From NCBI GenBank assembly GCA_009741485.1, contig CM019214.1, forward strand, positions 24,202,329 to 24,266,328: DNA of 64,000 nucleotides. The letters are read 5' to 3'. A model generated the notes under the pieces. The model ran no database searches, was not told where the DNA came from, and saw nothing but the letters and a program-made list of their open reading frames with translations. Of this stretch, positions 27,167 to 40,400 are shown piece after piece (position 1 is the first letter of the stretch; every line of letters starts with the position of its first letter). The translations under genes were made by a program, and so were the position numbers. Origin of the DNA: Malurus cyaneus samueli (taxonomy: Eukaryota; Chordata; Aves; Passeriformes; Maluridae).

Positions 27167-30100
27167 TCATAGTGATACAGATTCTTTGCTGGTAATTTGA
27201 GTTCAACTTATGCCACTTCGTACTCTCTTTGAAAACCAGAGAGGAGAGGAGGTTTAGATACAAAAAGGAATAAACTAATTGCACAAACCACAGTAATTTC
27301 TGAATTGTAAGTGCACTTAAGTAGGTCTTATAGGAACAGCTGGTAAAACAGTGACTCTGAGACAGGTCACTTTCAAGCATCTCTAACTGGACATTCATGT
27401 GGTCATTTGCTTAAGAATATTAGTGCTTAAAGAGGCTGAGAGTCATCCATATGAATTTCAGACATGTGTGGAAAGTGGCTGTCCTTTGACACCAACTGCA
27501 GTAGATGTGGACCTCTGAAAAGGTGACTGGCTGCCTACATCTTTACAGGAACTAAATAGAATTTAAAGCATGGGCTCCCTATCAGTCTTTAGTCATCTGA
27601 AGACCAACCAACACCTGCCTTTCCCCCAGTCTCTTAAGCCATACATTGTGCAAGAGGATGTGCTCTGCTGAATCTAGGCCAGAATATCTAGAACTACTCC
27701 TTATCCTGAAGCACTGCCCAAACCTCTGTCATCTCTTCAACTCTATTTCAATCCCAACTAAAGATGTTTTGTTTTGCTTTGGCATTGTATCTGTTTTAAA
27801 CAGAAGGAAAATATGCTGAATTTAGTAGCTCTGTGCTTAGGATACTCTCTTTGTATTGGCAGTGCCTATTAGAGCTGTGTCTATCAAACATGCTGTGCTA
27901 GCATAATTTTATGGAAAAGATATAAAAATTTGTTTAAATTTTTAACATTTTTAAAGATTTTTTTAAGTGACAGGTAACAGTCCAAATCAAACTGAAGGGC
28001 ATCCTCACACCCATGTGTTATTTTGATTTCACATAAGGATGCAGCTCATTGTGTCTTTTCCAGTAGGGTGACTGATGATTGTCAGTAATATTGAGAGCTT
28101 TATCCAATGCTAAAAGTAAAATCCTATATATTTTTTTAAAAAAATAAATCTGATGATGCACAGAGAATGACCAAATTACTTCCTAAGTGAAATTAACTCA
28201 AAGCCATCCCATTCTCATGCAGAGTATTTTGGGTGAGTATTTTCCCTTTGGATGAAGTAGATATTGAAGTGATCATTAACTGAACAGAACCCCAGAAAAA
28301 AAGGAAAGCATATTAGCACTAATGCACATGGCTTTAAACAAATGCTGTCAATAAACATTCAAAACACACCTGTCTTTCCATTCACCCAATATGCATTAAC
28401 TATTTAACTATCATGTAATTAACAATGAAGCACAGATGGTCCTTACTCTGCAAAACTTCGCAAAGTATTCTTTGAAAAGTTTCTCTCCAATTTTGGGACT
28501 ACAGAATAATGTTTCCTATTGAAATATTTCTTGCCATTTCACCTCTATCAAGATTACACAGGCAATCAAAAAATGCCTAAGCAAATTGCAAGCCAAAGTA
28601 CTGTAGGAAATCAGTGAATTGATTAATTCTGTAAAGTTGAGTAAACGTCCAGTGGACTTGTCTCACCTAGCATTAAAATTAAATTCTTCACAAGAATAAA
28701 CATTATACATAGGAGAAGCTGATAAAAATCTAGACTAAGTTAAAATATGAAAAGGTGTCAAAGTATTATAAACTATGGTATATTATAAGCAAGAAAAATC
28801 TTTCTGAACTGCTTGTGAATCCACTAAATCCTTCTTATCTCTGATTTCCAGCAGAAGAGTGCCAAGGTAGGTTGTAAATTTCTTACACAGAAAGATCATC
28901 CCAGTAATTCAATCCACATTTTAAAGGATGCTGAAATAGCTGTCACACTCTGGCTTTTCAATCCTTTGTACCTACACGTGGCACAGGGACAAAAACTGTC
29001 TTCCTTGTGCTGTTACATTGCACAAAACGTTTGCTGCCCTCTTTCCCCTCTTTCCAGTTCCCTGCCATTCTCAATGGAGCTCCGAGGGCAAGACAAATAA
29101 TAGAAGGAAAGTGCTAAAATAATTATTTTAATGGCTAGAGAACAAGAAAATTTGGCTGAGATCTTTAAAACTCCGAGACTGATATTAAAGTCATAAACAG
29201 GCTTTCCACTCTGTCCTTGCATTAAAGACAGAGCAGAACCTACTTATCACCAAAATAGATCACTGGCTTTAGAGGCTTTTTCTCAAGGATGAGCTTGTCC
29301 TTAGCTACTTCCTGGGCACCTAAACCTTCTTGCTTTCAGATCAGTGAGACCAATGAAAGTTTTGTCTGGCATTTGAACCAGGAAACGGCATTTAGAACCA
29401 CTTAATTCAATAAGGTTGCAGATTATTGCAGAACAGCCCTGACATGATATATTTAATTTTGTTATTTTGGAGATATAGATTTTTTTTCCCCCGGTTAATA
29501 CTTTTCTTTTTTTTTTTTTTTTTTTTAACTTTCATTTTATATGGATAATAACAGATAGTCTGGGATTTCACTGCACTGATTTTGGTTATGGCAATTTTCT
29601 GGCACTGAAGATGGAGCCCAAAACTGCAGCTTGACTAGAAGTCAAGGAAAAGTAAAAAGGTGTTCAAGTGAATTATTTTCAGGGCTGATGTCAGTATCAT
29701 TTGGTGTCAGTCCCCCAGCAGCATGAGAATCAAGTCCAAAGCATCAGTCCCAAGTGTTGCCCTCTCTCCAGGAACAGAGGAGCAGCAGTAAGGGCTGTTG
29801 TCCAATGCACAGCACCTGACACTGAAACAGTGAGTGGAGCTTCTGCTCAGAAATCTGGAAAAATTGTACCTTTTGGCACTGAAAGAACAATTTTTTTTTC
29901 AATTTGCCAACACAATTTGGTTTTACATGCAAACTGTGATTCAAAGGTGCCTCACATGACACCAGCTGGCCAGGACAGCTTTGCCAGCACTGCCTGTTAC
30001 CTCAACTTTTTGCAACAGCGCTTAAAGCTGGCCACACTGGGCTTTTACAACAAGTGCAGGCACATCTGTCTGTGGCTCATGATCAAAGAAGAAAATGGAA

Positions 30101-31125
30101 AAGTAAAGAAGCAGACCAAGAGTCCAAACTTAAAGCCAAATTTAACAGAACGGAATGAAGGACTCTTTCCTTTAAACCTCCTCTAGATGCTTCTGTCCCA
30201 TAAATGTTTGCTGAATTTGCAGTAGCTTCTGCAACTCTCTTCCAAAAACACATTGCCAAGTAATCTCCATTTCCAAGTACTTCTATCTCTTCAGCCCTCC
30301 AAAGAATTAGAGAAACACACACAATCATTTTGAAGAACAATAAATTAAGTGAAAACTGTCAACTTTACCATGTGATTGCATTGAATCCATGCAATTATGG
30401 GCAAGAATAATTTAATTCCTTTTACTGATTCATTCTGGAGTTAGAATTACACAATATTAAGGGTAATCTTTCATACTCAGAATAATTAATTTGTCTCAAT
30501 GTATTTGTTTGGGGGATGGCTTAGGCAGGAAAGCACAAATTAGGTGGCACATGGTGCATATTTTCTTTAGGCAGTACGAGATGATATGAGGTTTTCTACA
30601 AGACCACCACTGCACAACATCAGCCCTGGAGCACCCTCATGGTGTTCCAGTGTGGTCCCCTAGCTTTTTGGTCAAGGACTTTGTGTGGCTTCAGAGGAGC
30701 ATTCAGCTCCAGAGGGTTGAATTCTCTTTGCTTGTACCTTTTCTCCATAGAATCAAGGGGGGTTGGGTCCTTTTCTGGGGCAGGTCCACATTCATCTTTC
30801 ATCAGCCCTGTGGTTATTTCCAGGATATTTTCCTGCTCAGCTGTGGATGGATGTGCATTCCTAAGTAATAGTGCAAGGAAAACAGTGGGGAAAGGCATGT
30901 TTTTTCCATCTACACACTGATAAAAACAGTTGCAGTCTTTGTGGACCTGGGAGAAATATTTAAGTGCAAAGACAGCCCTTTCCATCTCATACAGCTTGGA
31001 TTGTGTGTCAGAGGACAGAAGGGCCACTGAAAGAACTTCCTCTCTTTGTTTCTGCCACAGGCTTTACTTCAGAATTTGATTTTTACATCAATAGACACAA
31101 ACTTATCTGATAGTCCTAGTTTCTG

Positions 31126-31147
31126 CCCCCCCCCCCCCAAAAAAAAA
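31126..31147. repeat. C13-A9 homopolymer pair
   Basis: Thirteen C followed by nine A. Such junctions are prone to length errors in sequencing and to slippage in vivo. Confidence 0.9.
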
Positions 31148-34100
31148 GGTCATTTGAAGGAACAAACTGGGCTAATGAAAAGAAGAGAAGCCTAAAAATA
31201 ATTATTTTGGAGCAAAGGTACAAGATAAATGGTGGCCATATTTAATTTGTGAGGACAATCATGGGTACAACTGAGCAATCCAAAAAAACTCTGGTCATAT
31301 AATCCCCATAGAATGGAGGAGCAAAACAAACCTAGATAAATTCATAGGATAGAAACAAGTTATTGTATTTTTACTCACATATATTCCTACACTTTCTAAG
31401 AAAAAAAAGAGTCCACACAGAAAAAGAAAATCCAAACAGAAGTTAGTCTTTGCTCACATCAGAAGTGTCATGTGTGGGATCTATTTCATATGCTTCACAC
31501 TGATGTATTTTTGCTTAAAGCCTGATACAGGCTACTCCTGTATGTGTGAATTTCCAAAAGCAGTTATTAAGTCTTCACGTCCCCATTTATTAACCTCATT
31601 TTATTTTTCAGTGTAAGATTGTTTTTTCCTCCTGACAAGGTATTTTTTTTCAGTTCCATTTTCCATTTTTCAGAAAGTTTTGTTTGAATATTCACTTTTT
31701 TTTTCTCAAAGGAAAGGACAAAAAGCTAATAGCAGTGTAGTGGCTGTTTAAAGATGATGACCCTCCCAAGGAGGACCAGGAGACACAGGCAGGAAAAAGG
31801 CCTTGCAGTGTGCAGACACCTTTGAGAGGCATTTTGAGCAAATTTTCAGTGAGGGGAACAATATCAGTTGTTTGTATTTCTAGGTCAGAACAACAGTAAG
31901 AAGCTTTACTTTCAAGAAAATAAAACTCAACACATTAATCATTCCTAAGTATGGGAGTGATCAGCTGATGAAAGTGAACACGTAAGAAATGTAGCAAGTG
32001 GTGTGTGAAACTTATTTTCCCCACATTTTATCAAATTACAGTCTTTGTACTAATGTAGAGTGGAGCTGTGCATTAGTAGGCCAAAGATGCATTTATTATT
32101 GATTCCATTTGTTGATTTTAATTCACAAATCACTTCCTATGTCCAGCTCATCTGTCCTACTCCTCCACCCAGCCCTTCCCACCTTGTGACCAGAGTAGTT
32201 TTCCATAGCTTGCCCAGCTTATGCAGAGAGGTTTTAACCAGCTGGAAGAGCTGTCAGAACAGTGCCTGGCAGAGCACCAGGAGAGGCTGAGTGTCTGTTG
32301 AAGGCTCCTGCCCCTCCTGCTGAGCTACAGCTTCCAGCATCGCTGTGCCTTCACCCTTATCTATCCCTCCACCCACCACTTCTGGAGTAAAATGAGTTGT
32401 CTTTGTTTCTGCTGGGAGAGCAGATGGGAGAGGAACGTAGTCCATGGTCAAGCACTTTTCTGTATGTCTGTTCCTTTACCTCCACCTGTGCCCTCTGTCT
32501 CCTGTTTTTCCTCCTTCTCTCAGAAGGGGCTGGGCACAGACAGAGTTTTAGGACAATTTGTTGCCTTAAAACCTGACATAATTAAAATCTCTTTCATTGC
32601 CATCAGTGATCTGAGAGTACAATGAACAGGATAGATACCTCTAGCCTTTACAGTAACAATAGAAAATAACTTCCCATGACCACTTATGTCAAATAATATT
32701 AACAGAGTGTACAATTCAGTAATGAGAGTTAATTCAGTTGTTAATGGCACTGAGGCACTGGTATAATTTAACATTCAGGATTGGACAGGATTCTCTAAAT
32801 CACCACAGCTTGGTCCACTCCTCCCTGCACGTGGAGCACTCACCTTCTTCAGTGCCAGGCTCAGGTGCAGAGCAGATGTCCAGTGATGGGAGCAGCTTCC
32901 CATGGGCAGCACCTGGTGATGGCCTCCTAATGCTTCTGCATTTAAGAATATTAAACCAACTAAAGCCTTCTTGAGAAGTAGGTTAGCTCCCAGAAGCTGC
33001 AGTAATGGCCCCAAAAGTATTAAGACAATTTTCTGCTCCTAAACTTGACCCATCTTGGCAGGGACAGAGAGGAGCCCACCGTGCTTTGGCTCCTGCACGC
33101 AGTGGGAGCTGACAATCCCTGCCCCATAGCTGGGATGACACTGCACAAGCAGTTCTGTCCTGACTGATGCCATCTGAAGCTTTGCAGGGTCTGCTCAGCC
33201 CTTGCTGGCACATCAGTCTGCAGGACTGAATCCTGCACAACAGCTCGGATGCCACTGGACACTGGTCCCACATTCCCATGGCAGTCTTCCCCATCATTCC
33301 CATCTATCCACCTTCTGACCTCTCTGATCAGCCTTCCAAAAAGGATGTGCCAAGTTAGGTCTGCAAAAGAGTAGCTCTTGTGAGAGTCAGTGAGAAGAGG
33401 AGATTGGATTTTCTTTCTCACTGGAGGTGCTTTCTGTCCCACTCAGAGCACTTTCGGGCGCTCCTGATGGACTGGAGCATCATCCAAGTGTGGGTTCTGG
33501 TCGGATCTCCTCCTGGGAACACAGTTCAGTATCACAGGAGCAGGGGCTCTCAGCAAGGAGCTCAGCAGCCAATTCCTGTTCCTTTGTTTGTCTTCAAGAA
33601 AGAATTAATATTCAGCCAGGGAATCAAATTGTCATCAGTTGTTCTGCAGTAAATCCCAGGGCCTCCACTGAAGGCTACATGCATGCGCTGTTTCAAAAAT
33701 TGTTTCATGACCTTTGGCATCTGGAGACAGCAGGGCTTTTAAGGAGTGATAAGGTAAGGAACAGAAACAAATATAAAACAAGTGACATGGGAATGTGTCT
33801 GACAAAACTTTACTGACAGATGTGACCAGTGTCCCAATTGGTGCCACAAAGTCTCTGCCCTCTGCTCTTTGTCACCTTTCACAGCCAAACAGTTCCCTGT
33901 GGTCAGTGGCTGGGTAGCTCTTCTGAAGAAACACACCACGGCACATAGCTGGCATCATATTCTTCTTTATCTTTGCTCATGAAGTCCAGAACATCTTAAA
34001 AAGGCCATTGAAGCACTAGGAAAGATGGAGAGAGGAGCAGCAAGGTTGATCTGCTCTGAAAAGAGAACAGGACCATATGGAAAGAGAGCAATATCCTTCA

Positions 34101-37100
34101 AGTAGGTAAATATATAGCAGAGAGAAATTAAAAAAGGAATTGGAGAAATGGGTGCTAAAGGGATAATTGAGACCTGAGAGCCCTCCAGTGCAAGCATTGC
34201 ATAGCAGACAGATTTGAAACAGTCACAGGACCAGATTATCCAGTATAATCAAATTAATGAGCTCATTGTTGCATAAAAGTATGGAAGCAATATGTAAAAC
34301 AATTAGAAAAATTCACAGAAGAAAGAGGCTTCTTAATAAAAATCCACACCTTCTGGCTGAAGAAGCCCCTGGCAGCAGCTGTGGATAAGAGAGCCTGCTG
34401 GGACAACACGAATGCAAACTTGCTCTGTGCACCCACTTGCTGTCTGAGCACTTTTCACTTTGCCTGATAGTGGCTGCAAGGGGGCACAGAAGATTCTAGG
34501 CCACATGGGACCTGCAGACCCTTTGATACCTGTCACCAGTACAGCTCTAGCCTGACCAAAATCAGCTGGAGTAGAGTGACTGCCATGGGTCTGAGCTGAG
34601 GAGCGACGCCAATGATGAGGGCACCCAATCCACACACAGTGGGCAAGGTGATGGTGAGACTGCAGCAAGTGACACCTTCACACTTCTCAGAGCTGTGGGA
34701 AGATTTTCTCCACCTCTGACTCAGGACAGAGCACTGACAACAAAACTGAACCCTGTGTAACTGATGAGTACAATTTATGTGATGTCACACATAATCCCTT
34801 TATCACTTTTAGTGTATTCCAGAGCACTCTGGTTTAGTTCAAAGCAAAACACAGCAAAAGATTCAGTGTAAGGGAGACATGAAATTGAGATGTAAAACTA
34901 CATCCCTTTTGCCTCATTGCAGGAGGTAAGAAAACTTCAAGTTGTTTCATTAGGCAGCAATTAAAATGTAGTTTATAGAGCAGGAAAACAGCATATTACT
35001 GAACAACTGCAAGGCAGGTGAGCTAATCATTAACTGGTGCTATTATGCTGCCTTCTCCTAAAATTAAAGTGACTTCCCTATAATTTAGAACAAATTGTGA
35101 ATATATTTCCTGACTACACCTTACCTAATGATGCAGGGGCTGGTGTTTCTGTTCACTTTTGCTTTGTCCTGAAGGGAAACATGCCAGATAAGAAAGTCAG
35201 CTAGCTCATTAGCCATTTTGAACAGCATATCCCACCCTCACCACAGGCACCTGGCAGGTAGGCTGTGAAATGTAATCAGCTTTGAGCCCATTATGAACAG
35301 GTTTGATGAATTGTTACTCCACAAATTATGTCTGCCTGACAAAGTACCTGGCATGCTGACTGTGCATTCCTCTCAAGAGGCAGCTTTGCTGGGGAAGGAA
35401 TTTAGGACTGGTTTCAGGAGGAACTCTGCTGCCAATATTTTCTTTTGGCACCCCTGGGAATTAGTTTTGTGTGTTTTACAAAGCTAAGAAATCCCTTAAA
35501 TGCTCATTTCTGAAACAGTGCTGCAGCATTCTGGGGAAGGCAGGCTCTGAACAACAAAAACACTAAAACAATTCATATCTACACTTGCACAGCCCTTTCC
35601 CTCTCATGCTGAACTGTGCACTGCTGGCTTTGGATGCCCTTTGTGCCTCTCCAGGGAGCTGTGTTTCCCCACAGGGCATCACTGCCATTCACCTCGTGGC
35701 TGCGGAGTGCTGTGACCCAAAGTGTGACTCCTGCACTCCAGAAATAGCATCCTGCCTCTGGGAGAGGTCAGCCACGGCTGACTGCTTCATGTCAGCTCTA
35801 TCTGCTGTGGAGGCTTCCAAACACGCCCTGCCTGATTGCTCATTGCCTTTCTCCTCTCCAGGAATCACCTCTCAAGAGGCTCTTCACTGCCTCACCACAT
35901 CTCTGCCCCAGGGCAGGAGACAACATCCCCACGGAGCTGTCACACTGCACTCCTCCAACCCTGGAGAATCCTGTGTGTGGGAGGAGTTTCTACAAATCAC
36001 TAACGGGGACGTTCCTAGACATCCTCTGCTACAGATTTGTGGCTCAAGGGAGCTATAAACTTGGGATTTGAGATGCATCACTGTGCTACAGGCAAATTCT
36101 AAGAGGACTCTTAAGAATGTAAATATACCCAGACTCAGAGCAAGGGTCTTTTAGTCTAACAGCAGCTTTCTGAAAGATTCTGATGAATAGAGTGTAAAAA
36201 ATAGTCCTCTGCCCTTACAATTCCTCACAGCCTCTAGAAACCAGCATTTTAAGGAATTCTTGAGGTTACATACTCATCACCATATCACCATATGTAATTG
36301 CTCTTTTCTGCATGAGCTCACTGAAGTCCCGTCAGTTTTTCTTTTTGGATAAATACATCAATCTTTTGACAGTGAGGTTTGGGGGTTGTTTTTCTTTTTT
36401 TTTTTTTTCCCCCCTTCATTTTGCTTTTGTTTTGGCATGTGATATGATAAACAGCCCAGCCTTGGGGGTGGCAGGCGATACCAGAGGGCTGGAGCTGCCC
36501 TGCTGACCCCCAGGACCCTTTCTGCCCACACAAGGTCTCCCTCCCTGGCTCCTGAGCTCACCTTATGATCAAACCAATGCTCTGCTATGGTACCCAGCCA
36601 CTTCTGATCCCCTTTTCCCAGCTCTCTGGGGGATGGCAGCAGATGTGGGGTGTGGGGCAGTGGGTGGTGCTTTCTGTGATCACTGAGACTGTTGTTTATG
36701 GGTCCATCTGATCTGAGACATAAATACAAATGCCTGAGGAGATCAAGCATGGGGACCATCCCCAGGGAAGTGGGAGCAGAGGTGAAATGTCCCATATTCT
36801 CCCCAAAACCCCCTCTCCAGATTTCCCCTCTCCCAGCCATGCCTGTCCAGCCCTGCTGCTGACCAAGCCCTGGGCTCCCTCTTTTCCCCAGGAGCTCCAT
36901 GGCCCTCCCAGGCAGGCTGGGCTGGCCCTGGGGCATGGCAGGGCTGAAAGTGCAGGTGAGGGCACTTCTGTGATGCTGTGAACTGTGCAGGAGTTCAGAC
37001 AATTCCTGTTTTGCCTGATTTTGCCACTGATATCATAGCATGGTTGGTCTGTCCAGGATTGGTGCTGTGCTCCCATTTCCCTTGCTGCATGTGTAGTGTC

Positions 37101-38642
37101 AGGGCTGTTCCTGTACCAACTTTGGCTGCTCTTTCTGTTTGGTGGGTAACTCATTTTCCAGAAATGTCATCCCAGCAATCTCCATGAACCTAAATGTCAC
37201 TTTATATTTTTTTTAAATTACTGATGGGCATAGTTAACATGATTTACCATGATATATAACAAGTATCACAAATTCTTCCCTTGATAAAAATCCCATTTCT
37301 CTTTTATGCTTTATGTGAAGCCTAAGGTTATGGTATAGCAGCTCTTTTTATGAGAGCATCCTGTTTTGTTAGATGTTTTGCTAACAGAAAAATAAAGAAA
37401 ATCCCAGAGTACACAAGCATTACACAGTAGTTCCTACATGTGTGTGCTTTTAGGAAACAAAAGTCTACTCCCTCTTATCTGAACCACAACTTTGGCAATT
37501 GTGTTTAGCTGCAGTAGTAGCAACCACCTCTGAAGCACCTCAGACCCGAGAGCTACACAGATGGTAGAAATGGACACAGCAATTCCATTAAAAATAATAA
37601 TAGTCAATGTGTGGAGATCACAGGTGAAAATAACATATTGGACCTGTAAGAAAAGGAAGAGACAAGACATGAATAAGACTGTTCTGGGAGGACATTTAGG
37701 CAATCATAGAATAAAAATAGCTAGATGAAGAAAGCCCTCCAAAAAATGGAGCCGGCAAAAGAAAGACATATTTTGAAACAGCAACAAAAGAGTGAATTAC
37801 ACCTGTGATCTGAGGAGCTGAATGACAGTGCCAAGGTCAATGGGATTGTAGACAATAGCAAGAGAGAAAGTTAAGAGGAGCTTTGTCCTTTGCTAACTTG
37901 GCTGTAAGAAGGAAAATTTGAGAGTAAAAAAGAAAGCAAGCAAGAAAGAAATGCCTGGGAACAATAGACAAAGGTAAAAAAAAAATAAATAAAAATAAAG
38001 AGAGGCTGAGTTTGGTCCCTGAACACCAAGGACGCCAAAGAAAGAATAGGAAGGGATAAGAAATGGGAATAAACTGCACGACAGACATCAAGAAACAGCA
38101 AGTTCTGCAAAACTAGAAGTACAACAATATAAAATCACAGTGTCCTTTATTTTCTCTGAGGCACAAGAACAATTTGATTATATGAGGGATTGAGAAATAT
38201 ACGAGAGATTTTGCAGGATAAGAAATGATTCATTTACAGCTTGAGAAAAAGACACATTTCTCAAAAAAGCATGGAAGAAAATATCATTGCTAGTGAGACA
38301 AGAGGGAGGGAAAAGAGGAAGAGATCTGCATTTGTGATAATCATACATTTTAGAAATTTACATTTATGCTTCAGGAAATGAGAGAAAATCAATGAGAAAT
38401 ACTATAGATACTATATCAAAGACAAATTAATCACTTGAGTTTTCCCTTAGAAAAACTGATGTTTGATTGTGAACCAGATTTCTGAGTGCTATACAGCACA
38501 CTGGGATAATAAAAATATTTTATCTGAAACCCAAAAATATCTTTTAAAATAGATTCTGAAGAATTAAGGAAGACTGATACATAGATGTGCTTGCCTTGAA
38601 AATTAGAAATTTCATAAATCCTCCATTATTTTCAACCAGTAG

Positions 38643-38684
38643 TTTTAATCTCTAAATTGTAGATTTTAATCTCTAGATTGTAGG
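38643..38684. repeat. 21-bp tandem duplication
   Basis: Two adjacent 21-bp units (38643-38663 and 38664-38684) differ at two positions, followed by a few bases of a third. The units begin TTTTAATCTCTA. Confidence 0.85.
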
Positions 38685-40019
38685 TTTTTAGTTTCCTCTG
38701 ATGTGAGTCAATAAATTGTTTGGTTCACCTTTCACAATTCAAGGCAGGACTCACAACAAGGTCAGGCAGTCACCTTTGGAAGCAGAGACCATGGAGGAGC
38801 TCATCGTGTGGCCACGGTTTCTGCTGCACTAAAAGCAGCAGCCTGAGTTTCACGGTGATGATTTCAGTCTGAGAGGGGAGAGAGCGCCTTGCCTTTTATA
38901 GTATGTGAAACATAGTGAGAAAGGCATAAATTATGGTTTTGAGTATCTTTCATTCTTTAAAAAAAATGTTTTTATTTATGTGGAAATACAGAAACTTCAG
39001 TGAGAGCAGCCATGGTGTACAGACAGAAATTAACTGCAAGATGATTTTAAAGTTTAAAACCTTGTCCTTAGCACAAAGAAGAAAAGATCTCACATCTTCC
39101 AGTGAGGATCTGCTGTTTTCTACAGGATGTGCCTAGGTGGGAGAAGATTGTTCCCGGTAGATACCTCCTACAACTTTCTCTGGTCAAGAGGAAAAGGGTG
39201 ACTCCTGTGTCCTTGTACTCACAAGAAATAGCATCCAAGCCTCCCAAATCCTGCATTCCCACTGCCTCCCTACCAGACCCCTGTGGCCAGCATGAGAGAA
39301 AACCTCTGGTGATGCCCAATTCTGTATAAATGGATTAAGAAAGGGCTGCACCAGGTAGCTGAATTAGTCCAGGAGCAGTTTTTTCTCTCCTTAGAGAGTC
39401 ACAGGCCACCTGTGGGTGTCTGAGCCAGCCTCATCTTCTAAATTTACAGGAGCTGCTGGCTGTAGCTAAGGGATTTTAAGGAATTTTTGAAGTACCAGCA
39501 AGCTTCAATCTGCAGGTTCCCCATGCATGCTGCAAAACTGTGTGAATCATTGCCATAATCCCATGCATTAAGGAAGGGAATTTGGTACCTCTGTTCAACC
39601 CCCATTGAGCAGTATACCTCTGACTGCTTGGATTTATAGCCTCTTTTCTGACCAAAGACAATTTCACATATGTCCAGACTCTCCATTCTCCACTAAGCAG
39701 AAGAAGAATGACTCATTAAATCCATTGTCTGCGCTAACGAGATGAGTGCTCATGAAGTTTCTGATCACACTCCAAAAAATACTTCTGAGCTTGGGTATTT
39801 AGAAACTGCACTTAACTGAACGGCTTTCATCGTGTTTGACAGATATTTTAACTGATCATTTCACTTCCAAGGGATTAAGCTATAAGCCTGGAGGACGCTG
39901 CATGTGAGGGAGCAGTGGGATCAAACCAGGAGCTCAGCCCTGAGAGGGTATCTCAGTGCATCCCTGTAGCCTGTGGTGCCAGCAGCCTGTTAGAAGCTCT
40001 GTAGGGATCTGAGATCACT

Positions 40020-40400
40020 GTCAGTGATGTGTTGAGTACTCTAATTTATCTTTGTTTTATGCTGCTTAAAATAAAACCCTTTGCCATTCTTTCAATAGGC
40101 TGCTGTCAATTAATTTACTGCTGATGCCATCTAAACTTTCAAACAGCGCTGACATTTTCATTATTTGGCAAACTTGCCCTTCATTATCCACTTTGCCTCT
40201 CATCCAGGCTCCATAAGGCCTGAGATTTACCCTAAGTAACAGCAAATTGAATACATTTCTCAGTGAAAGAAATCTTTTAATCTGCAGAGATCAAATAACA
40301 GAATGCTTGTACAGCAACAATTCAGCTGAAGATTGGATTGCCACACGCTTGCGCCATCCTAATGAGCAACAGCAGATCTACAGGAGGCAGATACTATTTT
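40020..40400. other. candidate conserved non-coding element
   Basis: Repeat-free segment of about 380 bp with many homeodomain-type words, including a TGTCAATTAATTT stretch at 40105-40117 in which a TALE-type TGTCA half-site abuts an ATTAA core. There is little low-complexity sequence and no long ATG-started frame. Of all the segments here it looks most like a developmental enhancer. A 16-bp stretch (40099-40114) recurs exactly at 55440-55455 in another candidate segment. The call is inference from texture and motifs only. Confidence 0.3.

Larger units (their letters stand above)
27167..40019. other. long non-coding stretch, no gene or transposon recognised
   Basis: About 12.8 kb without a recognisable exon, RNA gene or mobile element. 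Items seen: T20 at 29507-29526, C13 followed by A9 at 31126-31147, T14 followed by C6 at 36395-36414, and a 21-bp tandem duplication at 38643-38684. GC-richer patches at about 32780-33560, 35590-36050 and 36440-36980 generate the longer frames. These include 36358-37002 (214 codons, minus), which ends in poly-K from the T tract and is clearly artefactual. A minus-strand frame at 30620-31027 (135 codons) and a plus-strand frame at 29701-30186 (161 codons) have mixed composition but match no protein I can name. Confidence 0.55.

Noticed and set aside
29701..30186. 161-codon plus-strand frame
   Set aside because: It starts at a non-ATG codon, has mixed composition, matches no family, and is interrupted on either side by ordinary intergenic sequence.
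35585..36058. 157-codon plus-strand frame with several cysteines
   Set aside because: It was considered as a secreted cysteine-rich peptide, but the cysteines show no regular spacing, there is no convincing signal peptide and the region is simply GC-richer.
36358..37002. 214-codon minus-strand frame
   Set aside because: Its C-terminal part is poly-lysine from the T14 tract at 36395-36408, and the rest is compositionally biased (G, P, S, L) with overlapping frames on the other strand. No family resemblance.
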